A stretch of DNA of 6,508 bases, from assembly GCA_900769375.1 (NCBI GenBank), contig CAAGGN010000016.1:1-6508 (forward strand). Direction: 5' to 3'. Source of the DNA: Clostridia bacterium (GTDB taxonomy: Bacteria; Bacillota; Clostridia; Oscillospirales; Acutalibacteraceae). The position numbers were made by a program, and so were the translations under genes. Shown in pieces: positions 1-5,099 of the stretch (within the stretch, counting starts at the first letter, position 1; every line of letters begins with the position of its first letter). Under the pieces are notes generated by a model. That model was not told the DNA's origin. It did no database searches and worked only from the letters and a program-made list of their open reading frames with translations.

Positions 1-1
1 C

Positions 2-151
2 GACTATGGAGAAAAGGTTTCAAAGGAAGACTATGAAAAATACGAAGCCGCCATTGCTCGAAGGACAACGCTCACCTTGATGCTTGGAGAGGACACCCCT
101 ATAGGTATTATCTTCTCTATACTTTTCTTAGGGATAATAAAAGAGAATTAG
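2..151 (+). CDS. 3' end of an unidentified protein, possible C-terminal membrane segment (partial)
   Basis: The frame is open from the left edge to a TAG at 149-151 and gives 49 residues, so the start lies outside the window. The visible part begins hydrophilic and charged (DYGEKVSKEDYEKYEAAIARR) and ends in a hydrophobic stretch (TPIGIIFSILFLGII) followed by KEN. That would fit a C-terminal membrane anchor. I do not recognise the family. The reading is uncertain. From about position 61 the next frame over also looks like protein (AHLDAWRGHPYRYYLLYTFL and onward), so the hydrophobic end could be an out-of-frame reading of a frameshifted gene. See the pseudogene entry at 61-262. No function is proposed. 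Confidence 0.4.
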   Translation, partial: DYGEKVSKEDYEKYEAAIARRTTLTLMLGEDTPIGIIFSILFLGIIKEN

Positions 152-262
152 AGTTAGTATCAAAACTGCAGGAAAAGTAAAACGAGCTTTCACGGCTTAT
201 CGACTTCGCAAAAGACCAACTATGAGTTGGCATCTAAATGGTTCGGAACAGCCAAATTATAA
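61..262 (+). pseudogene. Possible decayed 3' end of a gene, in shifted frames
   Basis: This is an alternative to the partial CDS ending at 151. From 61 one frame reads DNAHLDAWRGHPYRYYLLY, then TFLRDNKRELELVSKLQEK, then TAA at 178-180. In the same frame it continues NELSRLIDFAKDQL to TGA at 223-225. A third stretch, TNYELASKWFGTAKL, is read one frame over and ends with TAA at 260-262, exactly where a terminator hairpin begins. The charged, helix-forming composition on both sides of the 178 stop (a single C-to-T change from CAA) suggests one ancestral gene with a nonsense mutation and one or two frameshifts. The family is not recognised. This rests on composition alone and could be chance or assembly error. 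Confidence 0.25.
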
Positions 263-296
263 GGTACCACCGAATGGTTGGTGCCTTTTAATTTTT
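261..296 (+). terminator. Rho-independent terminator-like hairpin
   Basis: AAGGTACCA and TTGGTGCCTT pair (with one G-T), and CC/GG closes a GAAT loop with a one-base bulge. The stem is followed by TTTTAATTTTT. It sits 110 nt after the TAG at 151 but directly at the TAA at 260-262 of the alternative frame. It probably ends transcription from the gene to the left. Confidence 0.55.
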
Positions 297-437
297 GGCA
301 GAGAGGGCGAGATGAGAACAGGGTGTGCCATCCGCTGATGGCAAAAACAGTCCGGTGGACTGTTTTTAACCCGCGGTCCTTTAGGCGAATCCGTCCTCTC
401 CCACCAAAAATCGACAAGTTTCGACTTGTCGATTTTT
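297..437. repeat. Cluster of perfect inverted repeats, non-coding element of unknown type
   Basis: Three perfect hairpins lie in tandem. The first is GCCATC-CGCT-GATGGC (327-342). The second is AAAAACAGTCC-GGT-GGACTGTTTTT (343-367), an 11-bp stem. The third is AAAAATCGACAAGT-TTCG-ACTTGTCGATTTTT (406-437), a 14-bp stem with a TTCG loop. An outer GAGAGG (301-306) can pair with CCTCTC (394-399), enclosing the first two. The second and third stems carry A-tracts on the left and T-tracts on the right, so each could terminate transcription on either strand. Open frames crossing this block on both strands have no ribosome binding site and no recognisable domain. The layout suggests a mobile or dispersed structured element, or the end of an untranslated RNA. 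Whether other copies exist cannot be seen from this window. Confidence 0.55.
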
Positions 438-442
438 TTATC

Positions 443-605
443 CATTGCGAAAGCAATGGCATATCATCAACGGTAGCGTTGCTACCGTTGTATCTCATCA
501 GTCCGCAAGGACTGTATATCATTACGCGTAGCGTGTATAAATAATTTTCGCAATGATGATATGCAATTTCTTGAGAAATTGATGATATACAACGACAAGA
601 CGTTG
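443..605. repeat. Modular array of short hairpins joined by a conserved linker in two orientations
   Basis: Six small hairpins with unrelated stems follow one another: CATTGC-GAAA-GCAATG (443-458), CAACGGTAGC-GTT-GCTACCGTTG (468-490), CAGTCC-GCAA-GGACTG (499-514), ACGC-GTA-GCGT (524-534), CAATTTC-TTGA-GAAATTG (564-581) and CAACG-ACAAGA-CGTTG (590-605). The spacers are related: GCATATCATCA from 459, GTATCTCATCA from 490 and GTATATCATTA from 514. To the right of about 540 the same linker appears reverse-complemented: TGATGATATGC (554-564) and TGATGATATAC (580-590). GCATATCATC (459-468) is the exact complement of GATGATATGC (555-564), and CATTGCGAAA (443-452) of TTTCGCAATG (546-555), so alternative long-range folds are possible. 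No gene is seen here. Function is unknown; a miniature mobile element or structured RNA is possible. Confidence 0.6.
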
Positions 606-632
606 ATTTGCTTATTTTATTAAGAGGTTGTA

Positions 633-661
633 TTGCATTTTTCCCTTTTAAATGTTATTAT
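633..661 (+). promoter_or_regulatory. Sigma-A-type promoter of the tRNA-Ala gene
   Basis: A TTGCAT -35 box (633-638) and a TATTAT -10 box (656-661) are separated by exactly 17 bp. Transcription would start near 668, only a few bases before the mature tRNA 5' end at 672. The short AT-rich leader is what one expects for a single tRNA gene. Confidence 0.6.
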
Positions 662-671
662 ATAAATAAAT

Positions 672-747
672 GGGCCCGTAGCTCAGCTGGGAGAGCGTAC
701 GGTTCGCATCCGTAAGGTCGAGGGTTCGATCCCCTTCGGGTCCACCA
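672..747 (+). tRNA. tRNA-Ala, anticodon CGC
   Basis: A complete cloverleaf of 76 nt including an encoded CCA. The acceptor stem GGGCCCG (672-678) pairs with CGGGTCC (737-743) and is followed by discriminator A and CCA (745-747). The D stem is GCTC/GAGC (681-684/693-696). The anticodon stem TACGG/CCGTA (698-702/710-714) encloses loop TTCGCAT, giving anticodon CGC (705-707), which reads the alanine codon GCG. The T stem GAGGG/CCCTT holds loop TTCGATC. The third acceptor pair is G-T, the G3:U70 wobble recognised by alanyl-tRNA synthetase, which independently supports the alanine assignment. No other tRNA lies beside it. Confidence 0.97.
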
Positions 748-763
748 GTGGCAAGCTGCCACT
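747..763 (+). other. Hairpin immediately downstream of the tRNA
   Basis: AGTGGCA-AGC-TGCCACT is a perfect 7-bp inverted repeat beginning on the last base of the tRNA CCA. A C-rich stretch follows and a T-run comes only at 783-787, so it is not a classical intrinsic terminator. It could help tRNA 3'-end processing or weakly end the transcript. Confidence 0.4.
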
Positions 764-806
764 CCCAACCCCCCAAGTTCTGTTTTTATTGTTTTGTATT
801 TTTATG

Positions 807-815
807 TGATATAAT
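807..815 (+). promoter_or_regulatory. Extended -10 promoter of the CocE-like hydrolase gene
   Basis: TGATATAAT combines a consensus TATAAT (810-815) with the upstream TG of an extended -10 element. The -35 region is weak: TTGTTT at 789-794 is only 15 bp away and TTATTG at 786-791 is 18 bp away. Extended -10 promoters often do without a good -35. The start would be near 822, leaving a leader of about a dozen bases carrying the GAGGT ribosome binding site. Confidence 0.5.
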
Positions 816-834
816 TAAATTGCGAGGTAATAAT

Positions 835-2373
835 ATGTCGCATTTTTCATATTTTGAATACTTGGATTTTGATAACGAGAAATTTTTCACCGTTGTTTTG
901 CTGCCCGAAAAGAGCGGTAAATTCCCCACCATAGTTATAAGAAGCCCCTATGTAAACGGTTTTGAAAACACACCCGAGGAAGAAATCGCGAATTGTTATT
1001 TATCCCAATACAGCGCTTGGCTTAACCGTGGTTACGCCATAGTTTTAGGTCATTGCAGAGGTCAAGGCAAAAGCACGGGTGCCTTTATCCCTTATGTTCA
1101 CGAACATGAGGATAGCCGAGCACTCAGAGCTTGGATAAGAAACCAGGATTTTTATAACGGTGAACTCTTTTTATACGGCGGCAGCTATACCGCATCCTTA
1201 CAATATGCCTCTGCCCCCTTTGAAGATGATATTAAGGGCGCAGTTTTTGAGGTGCAGGATACCGAAAGGTACCGCCTTTGGTATCGAAACGGACAGATGC
1301 GTAAAGGTCATGCCAATTGGCATTTTGGATTATATAAGAGAAAATGTGGGCTTAATAAAAACTTTTCTATGAACTCTTTTGCAGAACTACCCCTTAAAAA
1401 CCTTTCTGAAAGAGTATTGGGAGAAAGAGCGGATGATTTCGAGGAGATGCTTGAAGCCCCCCGCCCCGAGCATCCGTTTTGGTCTACCCGAAACGGCGGA
1501 GGCGATGCAAAAAACTGCACCGATAATATTCCTTTCCCCACCCTTTTTACTACGGGGTATAACGATTTTTACGTTGGCGGAATTTTTAAAATGTGGCAAA
1601 GAATGAGCGAAAACTCTAAAAAGAACTGCGCTTTACTCGTTTCTCCTTATGACCACGGCGACACCTTCCACGCCGCCGAGAGTTTATCCTTCGAAAACGG
1701 AAAAAGAGCCGAAAACTTTGGCCCTTATCCCCTTGATTGGTTCGATAATATTCGATTTGGTAAGCCCATTCACTTTGAGAGGGGCGTTATTACATATTAC
1801 CGCCTTTTTGAAAATACGTGGGAAACCGATTTTTATAAAGGCGAAATCCGTGATGAAAGTTTCGTTTTAGGTGATAAAGATAAAAAGATTATCTATAATC
1901 CTGCTACTCCTCCGAAATTTAACCCCGAAGGTATTTTCCAAGATGCTTTCGAAGGCAGAAACGACATAGTAACTGCTTTTGTCAAAGCGGACAAGGATAT
2001 CTTCGTTAAAGGAAAAATGAAGGCGAAACTTACGGTTAGTTCAGATTGCCCCGATACAAGTTTTTATATATGCATAAGCATCAGAAAACCCGAGGGCGAT
2101 TATACCCTTCGCCACGATATAACCTCTCTTTCTCATCAGTTGGGGGAATATAAAGAAAACGACAAGGTATCCCTCGATTTCACCTTCGATGAAATTGCAT
2201 TTTTGCTTAAAAAAGGTGAAAGCTTAAGAATTGATATTGCCCCTACAGACGATAACACATACGTAAGCCATACCAATAATTTCGGTCCTTATCATCTGCA
2301 AAAAAACGCAAGTATTGCAACCAATACGATTTATCTTAATGATTCGAAATTGATATTGCCTTTAGAGGTTTAA
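835..2373 (+). CDS. CocE/NonD family serine hydrolase (peptidase S15-like)
   Basis: A 512-residue alpha/beta-hydrolase resembling cocaine esterase CocE and X-Pro dipeptidyl-peptidase (S15) enzymes, which cleave esters or amides through a Ser-Asp-His triad. The likely triad is Ser117 (LYGGSYTAS), Asp244 (TTGYNDFYVGG) and His274 (SPYDHGDTF). Tyr39 in RSPYVNGF matches the oxyanion tyrosine of CocE. The sequence HCRGQGKSTG (73-82) matches the usual RGxGxSxG stretch. Residues 145-235 are the probable cap domain, and about 365-512 a jelly-roll C-terminal domain. No signal peptide is visible, so the enzyme is probably cytoplasmic. The ATG at 835 is chosen because GAGG (824-827) sits 7 nt upstream. 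A longer frame back to GTG at 748 would start on the tRNA edge and contain the promoter. The nucleophile motif GGSYTA departs from the common GxSYxG. The physiological substrate is unknown; family members span peptides, esters and glutaryl-7-ACA. It is shorter than typical CocE proteins (about 570 residues). Confidence 0.88.
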   Translation: MSHFSYFEYLDFDNEKFFTVVLLPEKSGKFPTIVIRSPYVNGFENTPEEEIANCYLSQYSAWLNRGYAIVLGHCRGQGKSTGAFIPYVHEHEDSRALRAWIRNQDFYNGELFLYGGSYTASLQYASAPFEDDIKGAVFEVQDTERYRLWYRNGQMRKGHANWHFGLYKRKCGLNKNFSMNSFAELPLKNLSERVLGERADDFEEMLEAPRPEHPFWSTRNGGGDAKNCTDNIPFPTLFTTGYNDFYVGGIFKMWQRMSENSKKNCALLVSPYDHGDTFHAAESLSFENGKRAENFGPYPLDWFDNIRFGKPIHFERGVITYYRLFENTWETDFYKGEIRDESFVLGDKDKKIIYNPATPPKFNPEGIFQDAFEGRNDIVTAFVKADKDIFVKGKMKAKLTVSSDCPDTSFYICISIRKPEGDYTLRHDITSLSHQLGEYKENDKVSLDFTFDEIAFLLKKGESLRIDIAPTDDNTYVSHTNNFGPYHLQKNASIATNTIYLNDSKLILPLEV

Positions 2374-2378
2374 AACAG

Positions 2379-2407
2379 TTGCTTTTACTCACCATATATG
2401 CTATTAT
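2379..2407 (+). promoter_or_regulatory. Candidate sigma-A promoter of nagA
   Basis: TTGCTT (2379-2384) and TATTAT (2402-2407) are spaced by 17 bp, with TG one base before the -10 (TGCTATTAT). It lies in the 65-bp gap after the hydrolase stop, so nagA probably has its own start near 2414 as well as possible readthrough. No clear operator palindrome for a GntR-type amino-sugar regulator is seen. Confidence 0.5.
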
Positions 2408-2438
2408 TTATCTGCAAAATTTCCCTAGGAGTGAGAGT

Positions 2439-3569
2439 ATGATTTTTAAAAACGGTAACGTGCTTTGCGGTGATTTTGTTTTCCGCAAGGTTGATGTAAA
2501 AATAGAGGATGGAATTATTAAGGAAATCGGCGAAAATCTTTCGGGTGATGAAATTTTTGACATTGAGGGTGATTATCTTCTCCCCGGTCTTATAGATGAG
2601 CATTTTCACGGCGCCAATAACTGCACCGTTTATAATGCCGATGCCGATGAAATAGTTCGTCTTGCAGAATATGAGGCGCAAGAGGGTGTTACCGCTATTA
2701 CCCCTACCCTCTCATCCTATTCCGATGAGTTAATGCTTAATGCTATTGATGCTATAAAAGAGGCAGGAAAACGAGAGCATAACGGCTCTGAAGTTTTGGG
2801 TATTCACCTTGAAGGTCCCTATTTAAGTCACGCATATAAGGGAGCCCATATCCCCGAAAATCTGCAAATCCCCACCCCTGAAAAGTTAAAGCAACATATT
2901 GACAGAGGCGAAGGCGCAGTTAAGCTTTTAACCATAGCCCCCGAAATTGATAAGGATTTCGAAACCATTAAATATGCCGCATCCTGCGGTGTTGCCGTTT
3001 CCGTAGGTCATAGCGGCGCGGATTACGAAACTGCTATGGGCGCCATCGATGCGGGCGCCACCGTTTCCACCCACACCTTCAACGCTATGGTACCGCTTAA
3101 CCACAGAAACCCCGGTATTTTAGGCGCAGTTTTAACCGATGACCGAGTAAATTGCGAGGTTATGGGTGACTTCGGTCACGTTGCCCCCGCCATCGTAAAG
3201 CTCATCTATAAGGCAAAGGGCGCAGACAGAGTTAACTTCGTCAGCGACTCATCCCTTATTGCAGGACTTCCCGAAGGCGAGTACGTTATCGATGGGGTTA
3301 AAAGCTATGTTAAGGGTGTTCTTTCCTATTGCGAGGATGGCACCATCTCGGGCAGCGCTACCACGGTGCTGACCAGTGTTAAAAACGCTCTCAAAATCGG
3401 TATACCCCTCGAGGATGCGGTTAAAATGGCATCTCTTAACCCCGCAAAAACCTTAAAGGTTGATAATATTTTAGGCAGTATTGAGATTGGAAAACACGCA
3501 AGTATGTTTGTGGCCGATAAGGATATAAATCCAAAAGCCGTGTTTGTAAAGGGGAAAAAGGTTTTATAA
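2439..3569 (+). CDS. nagA: N-acetylglucosamine-6-phosphate deacetylase
   Basis: NagA hydrolyses GlcNAc-6-phosphate to glucosamine-6-phosphate and acetate in the cytoplasm. This is the committed step of amino-sugar use and peptidoglycan recycling. The 376-residue protein is full length for the amidohydrolase-superfamily enzyme. Visible motifs are PGLIDEHFHG with metal ligands His55 and His57, GIHLEGPYLS with Glu125, VGHSGA with His191, THTFNAM with His212, NHRNPGILGA (221-230) in the substrate region, and catalytic Asp270 in FVSDSS. The intact HxH pair suggests a two-metal site as in Bacillus NagA, unlike the single-metal E. coli enzyme. The C-terminal LNPAKTL and LGSIEIGKHA are typical of the superfamily. 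The ATG at 2439 has AGGAG (2427-2431) 7 nt upstream. In-frame sequence back to 2379 holds the promoter and is not coding. No nagB or GntR regulator is visible. It follows the CocE-like hydrolase by 65 bp and ends at a strong terminator. Confidence 0.95.
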   Translation: MIFKNGNVLCGDFVFRKVDVKIEDGIIKEIGENLSGDEIFDIEGDYLLPGLIDEHFHGANNCTVYNADADEIVRLAEYEAQEGVTAITPTLSSYSDELMLNAIDAIKEAGKREHNGSEVLGIHLEGPYLSHAYKGAHIPENLQIPTPEKLKQHIDRGEGAVKLLTIAPEIDKDFETIKYAASCGVAVSVGHSGADYETAMGAIDAGATVSTHTFNAMVPLNHRNPGILGAVLTDDRVNCEVMGDFGHVAPAIVKLIYKAKGADRVNFVSDSSLIAGLPEGEYVIDGVKSYVKGVLSYCEDGTISGSATTVLTSVKNALKIGIPLEDAVKMASLNPAKTLKVDNILGSIEIGKHASMFVADKDINPKAVFVKGKKVL

Positions 3570-3570
3570 A

Positions 3571-3607
3571 ATTAAATCCCGACTTTTAAAGTCGGGATTA
3601 TTTTTTT
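3571..3607. terminator. Two-way Rho-independent terminator between convergent genes
   Basis: AATCCCGACTT (3575-3585) pairs perfectly with AAGTCGGGATT (3589-3599) around a TTA loop. A T-run (3601-3607) follows on the plus strand. On the minus strand the stem is followed by TAATTTTAT. It lies between nagA (ends 3569) and the converging flavin-reductase gene (ends 3606), so it should stop transcription from both sides. Confidence 0.9.
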
Positions 3608-4100
3608 ATTTCTCTAAAACCTTAACAATTTTACCGATAATCATATAGTGGTAATCTTCATTTGGGTAACATTTAAGGGGTTCTTTATCAGTGAATTTTT
3701 CGGGGTCGAGGCGGGAAACATACTGCTTTTTGCAGATGATAACCCTATTTGCTTCCTCAAAATAAACGGTGCCTTCCTCGCAAACGGGGGTAAGTCCTAT
3801 TTTCTCGGTTTTATTAACGTCTCTGCCCGATTCACTTCCGCAAACCTTATGTACCAGTTTATTATCGCCATAAAAACTCAAAGCAAAGGTATCGTTTTCA
3901 TCGAGGAATTTCATTGTATATCTTTGGGGACGGACGGCGATTACCACCGAATCCTCGTTCCATATTTCACCCATAAAGCCCCAGGAAGCCGTCATCATAT
4001 TATGGCTTTCAAGATTTCCTGCGGAAATGAGCATCCACTCATCCGCTATGGCGCCGACAAGGTTTTCTTTAATATCTTTAACCGAGATTTCTTTAAACAT
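3606..4100 (-). CDS. Flavin reductase-like, FMN-binding split-barrel protein
   Basis: A 164-residue soluble protein of the flavin reductase-like/flavoredoxin type, which binds FMN and often uses NAD(P)H to reduce free flavin or passes electrons. Family-like segments are NMMTASWGFMG (34-44), RPQRYT (57-62), FALSFYG (72-78) and CGSESGRDVNKTEK (87-100), followed by IGLTP. Length matches the single-domain family. The ATG at 4100 is chosen because GAGGAG (4105-4110) lies 4 nt upstream. A longer frame reaching 4196 runs inside the upstream acyltransferase gene. It overlaps the acyltransferase by 8 nt (ATGTTTAA), which indicates translational coupling as the last gene of the minus-strand operon. Its redox partner and substrate cannot be read from the sequence. 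Confidence 0.85.
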   Translation of the reverse strand: MFKEISVKDIKENLVGAIADEWMLISAGNLESHNMMTASWGFMGEIWNEDSVVIAVRPQRYTMKFLDENDTFALSFYGDNKLVHKVCGSESGRDVNKTEKIGLTPVCEEGTVYFEEANRVIICKKQYVSRLDPEKFTDKEPLKCYPNEDYHYMIIGKIVKVLEK

Positions 4101-4893
4101 TTTTCTCCTCGTTTCTGCGTTTTTCGATATTTTCTGCCATAAGGGTATGGACGCGGTCGCCAAGCTCGTTGGTATGGGTATTATCCACCGTATCAATAAC
4201 CTCTAATATATCAAAGTATATGTGGTTTCTGCGGATAAATATTCTATCGATTGCCTCTTTCGTGCCCTTAAGAGTGCAAACTACAATTTTACTGCCCGTT
4301 TTAGTGGCGATTTTTAAAGCGCCGTTTCTGATGGACTGCAAATTGCCGTCCATACTCGTATACCCTTCGGGGAAAATTCCCACCGAGGCCTCGTCATTTT
4401 TAATAAGATTGCAGGCCTTTATTATGGCCTTAGCGCCTTCGCGGTTATTTTCTCTGTCAATGGGGATTCCGCCAAGGTTGGAAAAAACTCTGAAAACCAT
4501 TGGCATAAGTTCTTCTATTTCCTTCTTACCTATAAAGCGAAGCTCGGCATCGGGAAGGGCATACATAATAATGGCGGGGTCAATATTATGAATATGGTTG
4601 CAAACAAGTAAAAAGCGTTCGCCTTTTGGAACCTTATCCTCACCCGTTATATGCACCTCAACCCTTAAAAGCTTTATGATTATGGGAAGGGTATGTTTTA
4701 TTACGCCTCTATAAAACTTAGAGCCGGTTTTGCAGATATAGGTTGAAGCAAAAAACACAATAGCGTGAAGGGCAATAAAACCTATAAATATGGCTATTAA
4801 GGTAAGGGGTGTTTTGTAAAGAGAGCCATGTTGGGTGGTAACCCCTGAAAAGAGGGTTAAAACTGCAGAGGCAACTATATAAAAATACAACAA
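4093..4893 (-). CDS. PlsC-like 1-acylglycerol-3-phosphate acyltransferase
   Basis: A 266-residue membrane-associated acyltransferase. The family transfers an acyl chain to lysophosphatidate to make phosphatidic acid in phospholipid synthesis. The N-terminus has two hydrophobic segments (about 1-17 and 28-53), followed by the acyltransferase domain. The catalytic HX4D motif is NHIHNID (His100, Asp105), the GGIPIDR block lies at 141-147, and the acceptor-binding FPEG lies at 174-177 in GIFPEGYTSMDG. The reading frame has no ATG at its 5' end. TTG at 4891-4893 is the best start, with AAAGGCGG (4904-4911) 10 nt upstream, though the next TTG codon (4888-4890) is also possible. It begins 17 nt after the DUF6472-like gene stop and overlaps the flavin-reductase gene by 8 nt. 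Related LPLAT enzymes with other acceptors cannot be excluded, so no symbol is given. Confidence 0.9.
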   Translation of the reverse strand: MLYFYIVASAVLTLFSGVTTQHGSLYKTPLTLIAIFIGFIALHAIVFFASTYICKTGSKFYRGVIKHTLPIIIKLLRVEVHITGEDKVPKGERFLLVCNHIHNIDPAIIMYALPDAELRFIGKKEIEELMPMVFRVFSNLGGIPIDRENNREGAKAIIKACNLIKNDEASVGIFPEGYTSMDGNLQSIRNGALKIATKTGSKIVVCTLKGTKEAIDRIFIRRNHIYFDILEVIDTVDNTHTNELGDRVHTLMAENIEKRRNEEKNV

Positions 4894-4903
4894 AGCGTTA
4901 AAA

Positions 4904-4911
4904 CCGCCTTT
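4904..4911 (-). promoter_or_regulatory. Ribosome binding site supporting a TTG start
   Basis: On the minus strand AAAGGCGG begins on the last base of the TGA stop of the small cysteine gene and lies 10 nt before the TTG at 4893. It is the only purine-rich G-containing stretch near the 5' end of the acyltransferase frame. The match to the anti-SD sequence is moderate, which may keep expression of this membrane enzyme low. Confidence 0.45.
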
Positions 4912-5099
4912 CAGTTTTGTTTTCTAACGATTTTATACTCATCATAAAAATCAAAGTAGGGACAGGTATATCCGCCTTTGCCCACTGAGGAAGAAATAAA
5001 TCTTGCCATTTCATCCTCATCAAGAGGCATATTGCAGATATAGCACTCACTTTCATCATCATAAATATAATTTGAACAGTTTTCGCAACAATTACTCAT
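4911..5099 (-). CDS. Small cysteine-rich protein, DUF6472-like
   Basis: A 62-residue protein with cysteines at 4, 5, 8, 19, 22 and 46. The spacing C5-x2-C8, C19-x2-C22 and C46 suggests a small zinc- or metal-binding fold. Central LDEDEMARFI (26-35), then CPYF (46-49) and the C-terminal DEYKIVRKQN match my memory of DUF6472, small proteins of unknown function that I associate with Clostridia. It has no signal peptide or membrane segment. The ATG at 5097-5099 is preceded by GGAG 6 nt upstream, inside the end of the LCP gene, and overlaps it by 8 nt (ATGAGTAA). The overlap and short gap to the acyltransferase place it firmly in the operon. Its function is unknown; position alone hints at a link to envelope synthesis. 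Confidence 0.85.
   Translation of the reverse strand: MSNCCENCSNYIYDDESECYICNMPLDEDEMARFISSSVGKGGYTCPYFDFYDEYKIVRKQN

Noticed and set aside
152..296. Possible small RNA resembling a tracrRNA or riboswitch, because of several hairpins and a GGTGCC-type terminal stem
   Set aside because: No Cas gene, CRISPR repeat or downstream regulated gene is visible, and the similarity is limited to the terminator stem. A gene end plus terminator explains it more simply.
220..522. Open reading frames on both strands through the hairpin region (minus 220-522 and 257-445, plus 278-544)
   Set aside because: They run across perfect inverted repeats, have no convincing ribosome binding site, and their translations show no domain-like character. 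They are best seen as chance frames through a structured non-coding element.
443..605. CRISPR array
   Set aside because: The repeated unit is only about 11 bp, changes orientation, and the sequences between are self-complementary hairpins rather than unique spacers of constant length.
747..763. Intrinsic terminator for the tRNA
   Set aside because: The stem is perfect but is followed by C-rich sequence. The first T-run comes about 20 nt later, so it is listed only as a hairpin.
748..834. Extension of the CocE-like gene back to GTG at 748
   Set aside because: It would start on the base after the tRNA CCA and include a hairpin, the extended -10 box and the ribosome binding site. The ATG at 835 has correct SD spacing and matches the family N-terminus.
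2379..2438. Extension of nagA upstream of ATG 2439
   Set aside because: The extra 20 codons cover a candidate promoter and the AGGAG site. NagA proteins start close to the MIFKNGNV region.
3648..4142. 164-codon plus-strand frame opposite the flavin-reductase gene
   Set aside because: It is antisense to a gene with clear family motifs and has no ribosome binding site. It is a shadow frame.
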